Below are positions 10,789 to 20,965 of a stretch of DNA of 64,000 bases, in pieces (the first letter of the stretch is position 1; every line of letters begins with the position of its first letter). The translations under genes and the position numbers were made by a program. The notes under the pieces were generated by a model. That model was not told the origin of the DNA and made no database searches. It saw nothing but the letters and a program-made list of their open reading frames with translations. Location of the stretch: positions 230,322,646-230,386,645 of the forward strand of contig CM077163.1 of assembly GCA_039583875.1 (NCBI GenBank). The letters run 5' to 3'. The stretch is from Platanthera guangdongensis (taxonomy: Eukaryota; Streptophyta; Magnoliopsida; Asparagales; Orchidaceae).

Positions 10789-12950
10789 TCAGGGGGTCTG
10801 GGCCTGGTGGTCGTCATCCGCTTCCTGCTCATCGGACACTTCCATCCTGCTTAGGCTCTCCATGATCTTCCCCATCTCCTCTGCCTTGGCCAACCAAGAG
10901 ATGGTGTTGACGGCCGTGACATAACACTGATTGCCATCCTGGAGTCTCCCTTGACTCTGACCTGGATCCCTCCTGAGTTGAACTTGAGGAATTGGTGGAA
11001 GGAAGACGGCACACAACGAAAGGCGTTGATGAGAGGCCTTCCGAAGATGGCGTTGTAGCTGCTTGGAGCGTCAACAATGACGAACCGGCAGTTCATTGAG
11101 ACTCCCCCCAATTTAACTTGGAGTCCCACTCCACCTTCTACCTCCTTCCTTTCCCCGGAAAATCCGAACAGGGGTCCGTCCGAGGCCAACACCCTCCGTG
11201 ATTCTACCTTAATCTCGTCAAACGCCTTTCTGAAAATGATGTTGACGGAGCTCCCGTTGTCAACCAAGATCCAAGAGACTGTGTAGCCCTCGATGGCCAT
11301 CTGGATGACCAGCGCATCGCAGAACGGATCCTCATGATCCGGCAGGTCCTTCACCGAGAAGGTGATCTTCTCCTCCTGGGGCGGTGTCTGGGAGGTTGAG
11401 GCGACGCTCCTTCGATACATGACATGGAGGCTTGCCTTCCGAGTGGCCTCAACCCCCACTCCACCATGGATCACCGCTATACCGCCTCGGGGTCCGACAT
11501 CGACCCGGTCCTCACACACATCATCACCCCCTTCTCTGGGTAGAACCTCTTCAACCCGCACTGGCGGCTGTGGCTGGGCAGGGCCTCTCGCCCCCCTCAC
11601 TTCCAGAAACTCGGGGCAGGTAGCCGTGGCTTGCCCCTCCACCTGGTGGAAGTCACAGTACGGTAGCGCTCCTCCCCTCCTTCGGCGGGCTGGGTGTTCT
11701 CTCCTGTTTCCTCTTCCCCCTCCACCTATCGCCAAGGCTTGCTGCGGCGGGGGGAGGAGCTGTCTTGGGGCTTACCTCTGGAAGTTGAACCTCCCTTGGA
11801 CCCCATGGAAGTTTCCCCCATCTTGGGCGTAACCTCTTCCCAGACCCTGAACGGGTCCTCCCTGCTGCCTCCAACCTAGTTCCGGACCCTCCTGAGCTCT
11901 CCGCTCCTCTCTCCTTCTTCCTTCCTGAGGTCTCGAGCCACCTTGCTCCTTTGACTCCATCTCTGTTAGCTTTGCCAACTTCTTGACGAAAGCCGGGTTG
12001 GCCGCCTCCATGGCAATCTCCTCCGCCTCCCTTTCCATCAGCTCCTCGAAGGAAAGGGGGGCCTTCCGGGTTAAGCTCATCTTGAAGAAGCCCTCCTTCA
12101 GCCCAACGGTGAAGGCCATCTGGAGAGCATACCCTGGCATCTCCTGGACCTCCAGGATCTCCTCTTGGAACCTGTCAACGTAACGGGCCAGCGACTCCTC
12201 GGCCCCTTGCCTTATCAGGAAGATGGACTCAGGACTCCTCTTCCACTTCTTGGAGGTGGAGAAGCGAAGCTGGAAGTTCCGGCTCAAGTCCTCGAACACA
12301 TAGATCGACCTCGGAGGGAGTTGATGGAACCTGTCCCTTGTCTTCTCCTTCAACGTGATCGCAAAGAGGCGTCACTTGAAGGCGTCCGTCATCGGCCTGA
12401 TGGAGACGGCATCCTCGAACCACTGCAAATGTTGGACGAGGTCATCCTTCCCAGTATAGTAAGCCATGGCTGGCTCTCTGAACCCCTCGGGAACGGGAGC
12501 TGAGATGATCAGCTCGCTGAAGGGTGACCCCCTAAGGGGTGGTTTCTCCACCTCCACTCGCGCAACCTGCTCGCCTGGGAGGTTGGCACTCGCCGGGCTA
12601 GAGAACAACTCCCGGCCAGTGAGGTCTCGCTCGACCCCATCTCCCATCCTCTCCTTTCCTGGCCTTCTTCCTGGTGCGCTTCCCTCTCTCCCTGTTGGGG
12701 TCATCTCGCCTAGACCCCTGGGAGTCGACTCGTCGAGGGGGGAGCTAGCTCCTGGGGTCGGGGTGGAGCTGCCACCCTGAGGAGCAATGCTTCGCAGCAT
12801 CTCCATGATGCCCTGGATGGAGGTCATGAACTCTTGCCTCCCAACAAAGGGTCCTGGGCTGGGGAGCTCGCCGAGATCATCACTACCTCCCTGACCTCCC
12901 GTCATGACACTCTCCTGAGATCTTCTGTGCTGGTCACTCTCCACGCTCAC
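10789..12950 (-). pseudogene. gag: Element I gag-protease frame (Tat type)
   Basis: The frame reads leftward; the first ATG in it is at 12905-12903 (MTGGQGG), with an open lead-in from 12950. Order: an acidic, proline-rich N-terminus; the gag core (MAYYTGKDDLVQHLQWFEDA, RFHQLPPRSIYVFEDLSRNF, SLARYVDRFQEEILEVQ, FTVGLKEGFFKMSLTRKAP); an arginine-glycine-rich linker; a degenerate zinc knuckle (YCDFHQVEGQATATC); then a retroviral-type aspartic protease (WILVDNGSSVNIIF, later SSYNAIFGRPLINAFR). No reverse transcriptase follows. Damage: TGA at about 12371-12369 where element II has TGT (Cys), TAA at about 11771-11769 where element II has CAA (Gln), and a 1-base shift near 10930. The Gag would package RNA and the protease would mature it, if intact. 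Confidence 0.85.
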
Positions 12951-12957
12951 CGCACCA
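12941..12957 (-). promoter_or_regulatory. Possible primer-binding site of element I
   Basis: On the minus strand TGGTGCGGTGAGCGTGG starts four bases after the 5' LTR ends. It begins with the obligatory TGG that pairs with a tRNA CCA end. I cannot assign the tRNA. The same sequence is next to the 5' LTR of element II. Confidence 0.45.
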
Positions 12958-12961
12958 AAAG

Positions 12962-14479
12962 TGTTGAAGCCAAAATTGACCTCTGTGGAGTTCGGGGTCC
13001 CTGGAAACGGGTGACCTCACACCTACTACACTCGAGAGAACGTCACGGACCGGAGACTTAGGAGACTATGAACAGACCCTCGGCTCTAGCAAGGAAGTCC
13101 CACCTCACACCCGGAAGGCTACCTGAGCTCTTCCCCTCCCTTACCAAAGGGCTACACTGGGCGCCTTGGAGAACTCTCTCTACTCTACCAAGAAGAAGCT
13201 AAGGGAGGAGGAAGCTAAGAAAAGGATCCCCTCCAAGGCACCCAAGGGGGTCTATTTATAGTTTTTCCAAGTCCTGGGGGTAAAATGACCAAAATACCCC
13301 TACGACCAAAAGGCCTCAGGCCAGTAGAAAACAGCCACGCCGGGGGGTAAAGGGGGAATTCCCCCCGAGGGCAAGAAGGTAAAACTGCAGGGGGGCAAGG
13401 GCGAGACCGCGGCCTCTGACCGGTCTCGCCCCGCCAGGCCGCCAAGATGGAAGAGGCAGGGGCGAGACCCCGACCCCCGGCCGGACTCGCCCCGCTAGGC
13501 CGCCAGGCTAGAAGGGGCAGGGGCGAGACCCCGGCCCCCGGCCGGTCTCGCCTCACCAGGCCGCCAGGCTAGAAGGGGTAGGGGCGAGACCCCGACCCTC
13601 GGCCGGTCTCGCCCCACCAGGCCGCCAGGCAAGAAGGGGCAGGGCGAGACCCCGGCCCCCGGCCGGTCTCGCCCCGCCAGGCCGCCAGGCTAGAAGGGGC
13701 AGGGGCGAGACCCCGGCCCCCGGCCGGTCTTGCCCCGTCAGGCCGCCAGACTAGAAGGGGCAGGGGCGAGACCCCGGCCCCCGGCCGGTCTCGCCCCGCC
13801 AGGCTAGAAGGGGCAGGGGCGAGACCGCGGCCTCTGACCGGTCTCGCCCCGCCAGGCCGCCAAGCTGGAAGGTGCAGGGGCGAGACCCCGACCCCCGGCC
13901 GGTCTCGCCCCGCTAGGCCGCCAGGCTAGAAGGGGCAGGGGCGAGACCCCGGCCCCCGGCCGGTCTCGCCCCACTAGGCCGCCAGGCTAGAAGGGGTAGG
14001 AGCGAGACCCCGGCCCCCGGCCGGTCTCGCCCCACCAGGCCGCCAGGCAAGAAGGGGCAGGGGCGAGACCCCGGCCCCCGGCCGGTCTCGCCCCGCCAGG
14101 CCGCCAGGCTAGAAGGGGCAGGGGCGAGACCCCGACCCCCGGCCGGTCTCGCCCCGCCAGGCCGCCAGGCTAGAAGGGGCAGGGGCGAGACCCCGGCCCC
14201 CGGCCGGTCTCGCCCCGCCAGGCCGCCAGGCTAGAAGGGGCAGGGACGAGACCCCGGCCCCCGGCCGGTCTCGCCCCACCAGGCCGCCAGGCACCTATCG
14301 GGACGGGTCGGGTGTCAGCCAACTTGTCGCACCCGCCCCCCAAAAGAGGGCCACTGGAGGGAGGTGGATTTTTCCTCCCCCTACTAGTTTGTTTCCAAGC
14401 CAGAGCCAAAATTGGTCACCGAGAGTGCAAAATCTCTCAAAAGCTTAAAACTATACAGGGGCGAATACGGGGTTGTACA
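12962..14479 (-). repeat. Element I 5' LTR
   Basis: The 1518-bp LTR matches 7807-9333 over its whole length. Its TATA box is at 13261-13252 in minus orientation. The U3 array lies at about 13392-14290 and also has 15 hairpin units, with the variant centre again at units 1 and 8. Unit 8 lacks part of its linker, a length difference from the partner LTR. Confidence 0.92.
13392..14290. repeat. 60-61 bp hairpin minisatellite in U3 of element I (5' LTR)
   Basis: Fifteen hairpin units, as in the partner LTR, with private substitutions (for example GGACTCG at unit 2 and GGTCTTG at unit 6). Equal unit number and equal placement of the variant units fit the two LTRs having been copied from one template at insertion. 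Confidence 0.92.
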
Positions 14480-15183
14480 AGTTCATTGCCAATCAGAGAA
14501 TAGTATAGGATCTTTCCCACCTCTCAGGAAGCAGACAAAATGAGGGGAAAGTCTCAAGAAATTCTTTCGACAGTTCACGACAAAAACAAGATAGATTCCC
14601 GGAGTAGATCTCGGGTTACTGAGGGGAGATTAGGGGTGCAAACGAGACGAGCTTGAGTCGAGTTTGGCAAAATTTCCAAGCTCGAGCTCGAGCTTTTCAT
14701 TTCGAGCTCGAGCTCATTTATCTCAGCTCGAGCTCGAGCTCAATGCCAACTTATCGAGCTCGAGCTTGAGTTTCGAGCTCGCGAGCTTTTTTGCTCATGA
14801 GTTTTATTTTTTTATTTATTTTAAATTTTTTTAAAAAAATGTATAAATAAAAAGCTCGTGAGCCGGATCGCGAGCTCATGAACAACACTAGATGAGCTCG
14901 AGCTCGACTCGTAATCGAGCTCGAGCTCCACAGGCTCGAGCTCGAGTCGAGCTTTTTCGAGCCGGCTCATCGAGCTTTCGAGCTGGCTCAACTAAACTTG
15001 CACCCCTAGGGGAGACTTCTTTGGAGGACTCCGTCCTAGCGGATTCTACTCTGCTTTAATGAAGAAAACAGTCACCAACTACCTCAATTTGGTACACAGA
15101 GTCGAGGTCCAGATCACGGCCGATGAAGCTATTGAAGCCCACCGCTGATAGTTTGAGGAAATAGGAAAAAAGAAAGAGGGAAG
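14480..15183 (+). pseudogene. Host Tat-type gag, middle part
   Basis: After element I the gag homology resumes at 14485: FIANQRIV, DLSHLSGSRQNEG. It is interrupted again by the MITE at 14631-15008 and continues with KTVTNYLNLVHRVEVQITADEAIEAH before the solo LTR at 15184. Stops are present (for example after QRIV). It belongs with the pieces at 6973-7806 and 17304-18345. Confidence 0.65.
14631..15008. mobile_element. hAT-like MITE rich in AGCTCGAGCT words
   Basis: The 378-bp element begins TAGGGGTGCAAAC and ends with the complement of TAGGGGTGCAAGT. The flanking 8-mers GGGGAGAT (14623-14630) and GGGGAGAC (15009-15016) match at seven positions, as expected for an aged hAT duplication. The interior is a long imperfect palindrome of CGAGCTCGAGC-type words around an AT-rich centre at about 14800-14860. 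No coding capacity. Confidence 0.85.
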
Positions 15184-17303
15184 TGTAACACCCCAAATTT
15201 CTTACGACAGGAAATGGTTCTCTGTAGGTTATCGCCCGACGATAACTAGTTACCGTGCGTCAGTAGCTCCAGGGTTAGCGTCGACAACGTTGAGAGCATT
15301 GAGTCAACTCAACGCTGGACTTACCACGTAGCGGTAGTATTACCACGTGGCAGTAGCCGGGGAATTAAACTGGCAGAGCTCTTGGGAAGCTATTGCCCAA
15401 CGATGGGGTTACCAATGACGATAGCTGAGTCAATTAAATTGTTGAGGCTCTCGGAATTCTACCGCATGGCAGTAGCAGTTAGCGCGCGGCGTTAACAGTC
15501 ATTGTCGTGTCGTAAATGACGTTGGCTATCGCACGACGTTAGCATCCTATCACGCGGCGATAGTGAAACTGTACCGGCGTGTCCACGTGGCAGCCTGTGA
15601 TTGGCTAGCCTGGGCGGTTACGCGCGAAACGAGGCGGTAACGTGCGGCAGTAGCTAGTTACCGCGCGACGGTAGCTCGTTTATATGACTGGTTCGGCCGT
15701 TTTCACTTTATTTCTTTTTGGAGTTGAGTACTTGGCTTGGGTTTGTTGGAGGAGGAGCAGCAGCGCTGGGAGAGAGACTTCGCCGCTGTTTAGTATTCAG
15801 TGCTCGGATTCGCAAGGCGAGTTCGGATCTACGGAGGCAAAGCCGGAGCGGTCATTCTCAACCATCTAGATTTCTTCCATAGTGCCAAAGCGTACTTCTA
15901 GGTTAACGATCCTCTTCCTTGGACATGTGAAGTCCTTTCTTTTGGCATTAGAGGGTAGACACTCCATGAACACATGGATATGGTTTCCCGATGGGTAGAT
16001 CTGTGTATCCCCGTTAGTTTGCATTTAGATCCGGAATCAAGTACGGAATAAGCATGTTGTGTGAAGCCCATCTAGACGGGATGATCTGGATTGGTGATAT
16101 TTTGTATGCCGGTGAGGACTTCGTGGTTATCACATAGGTTTCAGAATCACGGGGTGTACAGTTGACTGCGTTGAGAGTACTGGGGGTAGTCTCTAGGAAA
16201 ACACCCGTTTAAGGGGAAGAAATGATAGTCTTACCCCTACCGCGCGGTGGTAGTTCTTCTGTCGGTGGTAGCTCCCTGTGAGTGTTGTATTATTTGTTGA
16301 GAAGCCTATCTCGTGGAGACCTAAGGGTTGTTGATGTGAGTCCTGTCTCTTTGAGACCTGGGGGGCACGTTTATTGGCGTGAGCGTAATTTTCTCATCTT
16401 TGGTAGCCATGAGTGCTAGCCTAAGATCCTTACAGAGTTATGGATCATGCGGAAAAGGGAAAGGGGATGCTGACCCATGTCGGGCCTGCGTGCTGGATGA
16501 TTTGAGCACGGGATTGGCTGAACTGTACCCTCACTATACCGGTCAACTTGGAGTGGTCATTGTGTGCATCACATGACTTGTCGTAGCACAGGGCCGTTGT
16601 CTCTGGACTTGGCCCTTGTGAGACTAAAATCTCAAATGTTGTTGACCGTCAGATAGAATGGTTGTGCGACCATCACGGTCCTGTGCACCAAGAATGTGCT
16701 CTGAGAGCACGGGACGTTGGGCGCTTGCGCCAACGTCTGTGGCTAACGGTGGTCAAGTTGCGCGTTTTGATTGTTAAGTGTTATTTAAGCTAATGCCTAT
16801 AGGGAAGGAGCACCGCCACCCCGAGTGAGGGGTGAGGTTATAATTTTGTTAGCTAATGCTGATCGTTGCTTTTGTTTGCCACTATGCAATGGATTGTTGC
16901 ATGCAGATGCTGCTGAGCCAAGCTGGAAGTAGCGAGCTAAATCCCAGAAATGCTGTGCTGGCCCTCGAAGGCCAAAGCGAATACTTGTGTTATTTTATCG
17001 TTCATTTGTGGTCGACCTGCGTGCCGAAGTATGTAACACATTTTAATTCAAGTTAAACATTTTAAGGCTTTAAGGCCAAGAGCTTCTTTGTGTATTTGAT
17101 TTACATTCCTAATTGTGGTAGTGGACATTCATGTTATTGTTGAGTTCTCTTTATAACATTTAAATTACTTCCGCTAGAATGCACTCTGTGTTAGGATACA
17201 CATTATTAGATGATGATTTCAATTTAGTAACTCTTTGGTCTATCCGTAATATATGGCGGTCGGACCTTCTGTTATATACTAGGTGACAGATGGGGGTGTT
17301 ACA
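15184..17303 (+). repeat. 2120-bp solo LTR with palindromic termini
   Basis: It starts TGTAACACCCC and ends GGGGTGTTACA, an 11-bp perfect inverted terminus, and is flanked by the perfect duplication GGAAG (15179-15183 and 17304-17308). The first 500 bases repeat short near-palindromic words of the type TACCGCGCGGCAGTA. A TATA-like TTTATATGA lies at about 15679, followed by a leader-like stretch, suggesting plus orientation. Size and ends suit a Tekay/Del-type Ty3/gypsy LTR. No partner LTR or internal region is present. Confidence 0.88.
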
Positions 17304-18345
17304 GGAAGAGTCTGCATCGAGGCACCATGAGGAACGCAGGGACAATTCCCGCCAATAGGACCATTAGGGGGACTCACCTCACCAACCTTATCAAGAGTAC
17401 ACACAGTTCAATACCTCGCGGGAAAATGTGCTCTATGCAAATCGAGTTGACCCAGCACTATGAAGGTCGCGAGAGCTCCCCATAGGCAGAGGAGATCAGC
17501 TGAAGTATTATGAGTTGCATAAAGGAACATACCATTCCACCGAAGAGTGCATCAAGTTAAAGGATGAGGTTGAGCACCTTATCCGTCAAGGAGCCCTTGG
17601 GAGGTTCCTGCAAGATCAGAGGTGGAATCAGCCAGCCCAACCGAGAAGGGAGTAGCCACTTGCGCATCAGGACGCATGGGGGCTGGCAAGTAGTAGGAAT
17701 GTTGGAGACCATCACCGGCTCCCCCTTTGCCATTGTAAATTTCATCACCCAAAAAGGTAAGAATGCACCAACCACAAAAAGATTAGCTTCAGAGATGAGA
17801 ACCTGAAGGGGCTACTCGTACTGCACCAAGACCTGCTCGTCATCACCGCCGAAATCAGTGATCCAAGCTTCTACGTCAAGATGATACTGGTGGACAACGA
17901 CAGCTCGGTCAACGTCTTGTGCATGTCAGCCCATTGCAGAATGCAAATTCCAAGGGAAAAGCTTCAGCCTGCCACATGACTGATCTATGGCTTTAATGGA
18001 GGGTCAGTCCCAGTCGAAGGAACGATCACTCTCCTTATAGTTCTGGGAGAATTCCAGAAACAGACCACACACCAGATCCAGTTCGTGGCAGTCGAACCGA
18101 AGTCGCAATACAACGCGATTTTCGGCCGCCCACTTCAAGCAGCATTAAGAGCCATTCCCTCCATTCCCTTCCTTGCCATGAAATTCGACACGTTAGTAAG
18201 AGTAGGAGTTTCGCGGGGAACCCAGAGGCAGCGTACATCTCCAGCAAATGCATCGCATACAAGGAGCAACTCCCCTTGCCAACATGACCAGGAGAAGGGA
18301 CAACATCACCACAGCTCGAGCAAGTAGGTCAGGAGTGCCCTGAAA
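17304..18345 (+). pseudogene. Host Tat-type gag end and protease
   Basis: The gag zinc-knuckle-like region is at about 17490-17610 (QLKYYELHKGTYHSTEECIKLKDEVEHLIRQ without its first Cys, then GALGRFLQ). A protease domain follows at about 17830-18190: MILVDNDSSVNVL, where the usual DTG/DNG is DND, then LIYGFNGGSVPVEGTITL and YNAIFGRPLQAALRAIPS. In-frame stops and shifts occur, for example at about 17655 and 17980. Downstream there is no reverse transcriptase, so this older element is also either non-autonomous or truncated. Confidence 0.75.
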
Positions 18346-18960
18346 GCGACAACTTGAAAAAAACTTGGAATGAGGTAGGAGGGCTCTACCATATTCCAGC
18401 TTACTAATATCTATCCACTTAACTATCCGATTGAGCTATAAACACTCTGTAACTCTAAAAATTCGTGAGGCTGCACTCGTGCACAAACTACTAACCCGCA
18501 TGTTGTAGCGAGGAAGTCCCGACACACGCTCATAAGTCTATAGGAACTTCACCTCCAAAAGCAATTGTTGAGCCCGACACAAGAGAAGCTAGTACTGAAC
18601 TCGTCCACACCAGGGGCGGGGGCAAGAAAGGTCTCACTAATTTGTGCATCATGGTCCTATTTATAGGCAAATCAAAGGTGGATGATCTGCGAATAGCTAA
18701 TTCCGTCTTAACCAAAATGTTATTCACATACCCAAATGGGCCACCGACTACTCTCTTTGAGGCCGCCAAATACTCTTCTTGAGGTCGGTGAGTACTCTCC
18801 CGGCGAGACTGCCGAGTACTCTCCTAACGAGGGCTACGAATAGTCATCTCCTTAGGCATATCTGAACTCGACAAATTACTGGTTATATAGAGAGCTCATC
18901 AATCTTTGCTTCCCATGTGCTGGTGAGTGCTTGGGTGAAGCTTCAGGCGCTGCATTAATG
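18346..18960. other. Possible decayed LTR or leader
   Basis: On the minus strand there are two TATA-like words (TATATAACC near 18880 and TATAAATAGGA near 18660) and several repeats of a GAGAGTACTCGGC-like word (18760-18830). This pattern resembles LTR promoter DNA, but no ends or duplication were found, and its link to the Tat element next to it is unproven. Confidence 0.3.
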
Positions 18961-19584
18961 TGAGTTCTCTTACTCTTTATTTTTGTCCTGTTTCTCTTCT
19001 TGGTGGCAACCCATACATCCAATACATCTGCTTCATTCTTGCTCTCTCCATGTTTTGTAGGATTATGTTCTCATTGTTTGATTTGCTCATGCTTTGGGGC
19101 TCCTTTGCTTACTCAATCTTTCTACTGTTAGATGCCCATTGTTATGACGGCAATCAACAAAACAAAACTAGTTTTGCACATAAAAGTGAAAGAAGTTATT
19201 TGGATCAGGTCAAGCGTTCACGAAAGATGATTCATAACCACTGTGTTCACGATCGCTACCACAGTGCCAAACGAGGCCATAACTTTATCTCCGACCTATT
19301 AAGCACATGCCGCCGCTTCCGTCGAATGGAAATACGTTCGAATCAATGTTCTTGGAATGGATGGTTCGAACAGTCTTTAACGCCGTTAGAGTTCACCTTC
19401 ATCTACTACTAAGGAAGACAGTGAAAGAACATTTAACCTAGCGGTCAAAAACTCCAAGTTGGAAAAAACATACATGAAAATTAAAAAAAAAAGGAAATCT
19501 TTGAATACGGCGACGACTATGAACATTCTTTTGAGAACGTGGGTGACTAGACTTCAACTAAAAAATTTCATCAATCCTTATGTT
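18961..19584. other. Unassigned DNA including a decayed MITE copy
   Basis: The part at about 19165-19275 resembles the right half of the element at 41844-42021 (shared words ACATAAAAGTGA, GTTCA-GA-CGCTACCAC and TGCCAAACG). It is probably a diverged copy. The rest has no gene or terminal repeat that I can see. Confidence 0.35.
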
Positions 19585-19815
19585 CAAAATTAAGTTTTGT
19601 TTGGTTTGACGTTTCGCCTTTGTTTGGAGCAAATGTTGCGGGACGGCGGGTAAGCAAACGGGTGTCGGCGGCGTTTGCTCAGTTTGCCCCTGCCGGATAG
19701 AGGAAAAGCCACCAAATCGGAGCTTTTCCAGCCCCGCCTCCCCCCACGGATTGACACCTCCGTTTGAACTCGCCGTCTCCTCCCGCACCGCTCAATCAAA
19801 CGAACTCTTAATTGT
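19585..19815. mobile_element. MITE-like element, family M2, copy 1
   Basis: Imperfect inverted ends of about 22 bases (AATTAAGTTTTGTTTGGTTTGA against AATTAAGAGTTCGTTTGATTGA, given here in pieces of 22 at most by alignment; core TTTGGTTTGA and TTTGATTGA) surround about 190 bases. The interior shares CGGCGGCGTTTGCTC and CGGGTAA words with 37690-37911. No duplication was resolved and there is no coding frame. Confidence 0.5.
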
Positions 19816-19906
19816 ATTTTTATGTGCAAAGCATATTTTATAACGATGATGTTTTTGTTCGAACTCATGTGAGCAAAAACACCGAGTCAAAAGGACCCTT
19901 TGATGG

Positions 19907-20095
19907 GAGTAAAAATTGGGTCCGGGGCCCGGACCTTCCTCTAGGTCCCCATCAATGGGAAAGAGGAGGAGCACGTAATTATGTGAGGTCCGCAATACGC
20001 AGTTAATATGGGCATACTGAGCCCACCTGCTGGCATATTTTTATTGGCCACCCTGACCTTCCTCTAAGTTCGGGTGGTGGACCCAAAAAATTTTC
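19907..20095. mobile_element. 189-bp MITE with a 9-bp duplication
   Basis: The termini GAGTAAAAATTGGGTCC and, in complement, GAAAATTTTTTGGGTCC are inverted repeats. They are flanked by the perfect 9-mer CTTTGATGG (19898-19906 and 20096-20104). A 9-bp duplication points to the Mutator superfamily. No coding capacity. Confidence 0.8.
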
Positions 20096-20180
20096 CTTTG
20101 ATGGGGGCACACTGTCAAAAAGAAAGAGAATATAATTTTTGTGCAAGACTAAATTTGTAAATATTGTATTATTATTTATA

Positions 20181-20956
20181 GGGTGCTGTTATTAGCAAAT
20201 CCACTTTGGCTACAAGCAAATCAGAAAAAATAAACAGATTCAGTCATTTTTGCTTTTTTTTCTCTTCCCAAAAATTACTATTAGTAAATCAATCTTGTTT
20301 TTTTATAAATTTTATATTTTTTGAATTTTGAGCCCCAAATATTTTTCATTTGAAAAAGTGATCAACATGAAAGTTGTAGATTTTATCGAGATCTACAACT
20401 TTTGATGTTGAACATTTTTTGATTTGAAACCATTTAAGTCCCTGATTTGGCCCCCGAAAAAAGTCACGCCGATCCCGAGCGTCCGTACATATGTTCGGCG
20501 TGACTTTTTCAGGGGCCAAATTGAGGATCTAAATTGCTTCAAATCAAAAAGTGTTCAACATGAAATTTGTAGATCTCGTCGAGATCTACAACTTTGATGC
20601 TGAACACTTCTCATGAAAATCTATGTATAAGACGCAGTTCAAAAGGACGCAGATATTAATATTTTGTTAAAAAGGAAGTTTTGAACATGCTAAATAAAAT
20701 TTTGCGCTATTTTGACTCATTTCTAATGCTAACATAAGTGATTGAATGAATACATTTTAAATCATTTGTAATGTCATTATATGTAGTAAGTTATTTTGAA
20801 AGAATGAATGTTTTTAAAAAAAATTAATTTTTTTTTAAAAAATTATTTTGATTTATTAGTATTAAATTAGTTTTCAAATAGTCATTTTGAAAAATAAGGA
20901 TTTGCTAATAGTAACGATCTGCTAGAAATCAATTGAGTTTGCTAGTAACAACACCC
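20181..20956. mobile_element. Non-autonomous Mutator-like element, family M1, copy 2
   Basis: The 776-bp element has ends GGGTGCTGTTATTAGCAAA and, in complement, GGGTGTTGTTACTAGCAAA, with a perfect 9-bp duplication TTATTTATA (20172-20180 and 20957-20965). It contains two hairpin modules with AGATCTCGTCGAGATCT cores and a third built on AAAAAGTCACGCCGA...CGGCGTGACTTTTT (about 20457-20508). Copy 1 at 5101 is longer because it has extra modules. No transposase frame. Confidence 0.9.
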
Positions 20957-20965
20957 TTATTTATA

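Larger units (their letters stand above)
7807..14479 (-). mobile_element. Element I: complete non-autonomous gag-only LTR retrotransposon
   Basis: The 6673-bp element lies on the minus strand. Its LTRs are 7807-9333 and 12962-14479, with ends TGTACAACCCC...GGCTTCAACA in its own orientation. The target-site duplication AGTTC is perfect (7802-7806 and 14480-14484). In sense order it has a 5' LTR, a possible primer site, one gag-protease frame, a 75-76 bp tandem array, a purine-rich tract and the 3' LTR. No reverse transcriptase, RNase H or integrase motif is present, so copying must have used enzymes from another element. The layout resembles the described TR-GAG/LARD type of gag-carrying non-autonomous elements. 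It is inserted in the gag of an older Tat element. Confidence 0.92.

Noticed and set aside
18960..19412. 150-residue protein with a hydrophobic N-terminus
   Set aside because: It starts in unassigned DNA and runs through a decayed MITE copy; the hydrophobic stretch reflects T-rich sequence and no family is recognisable.
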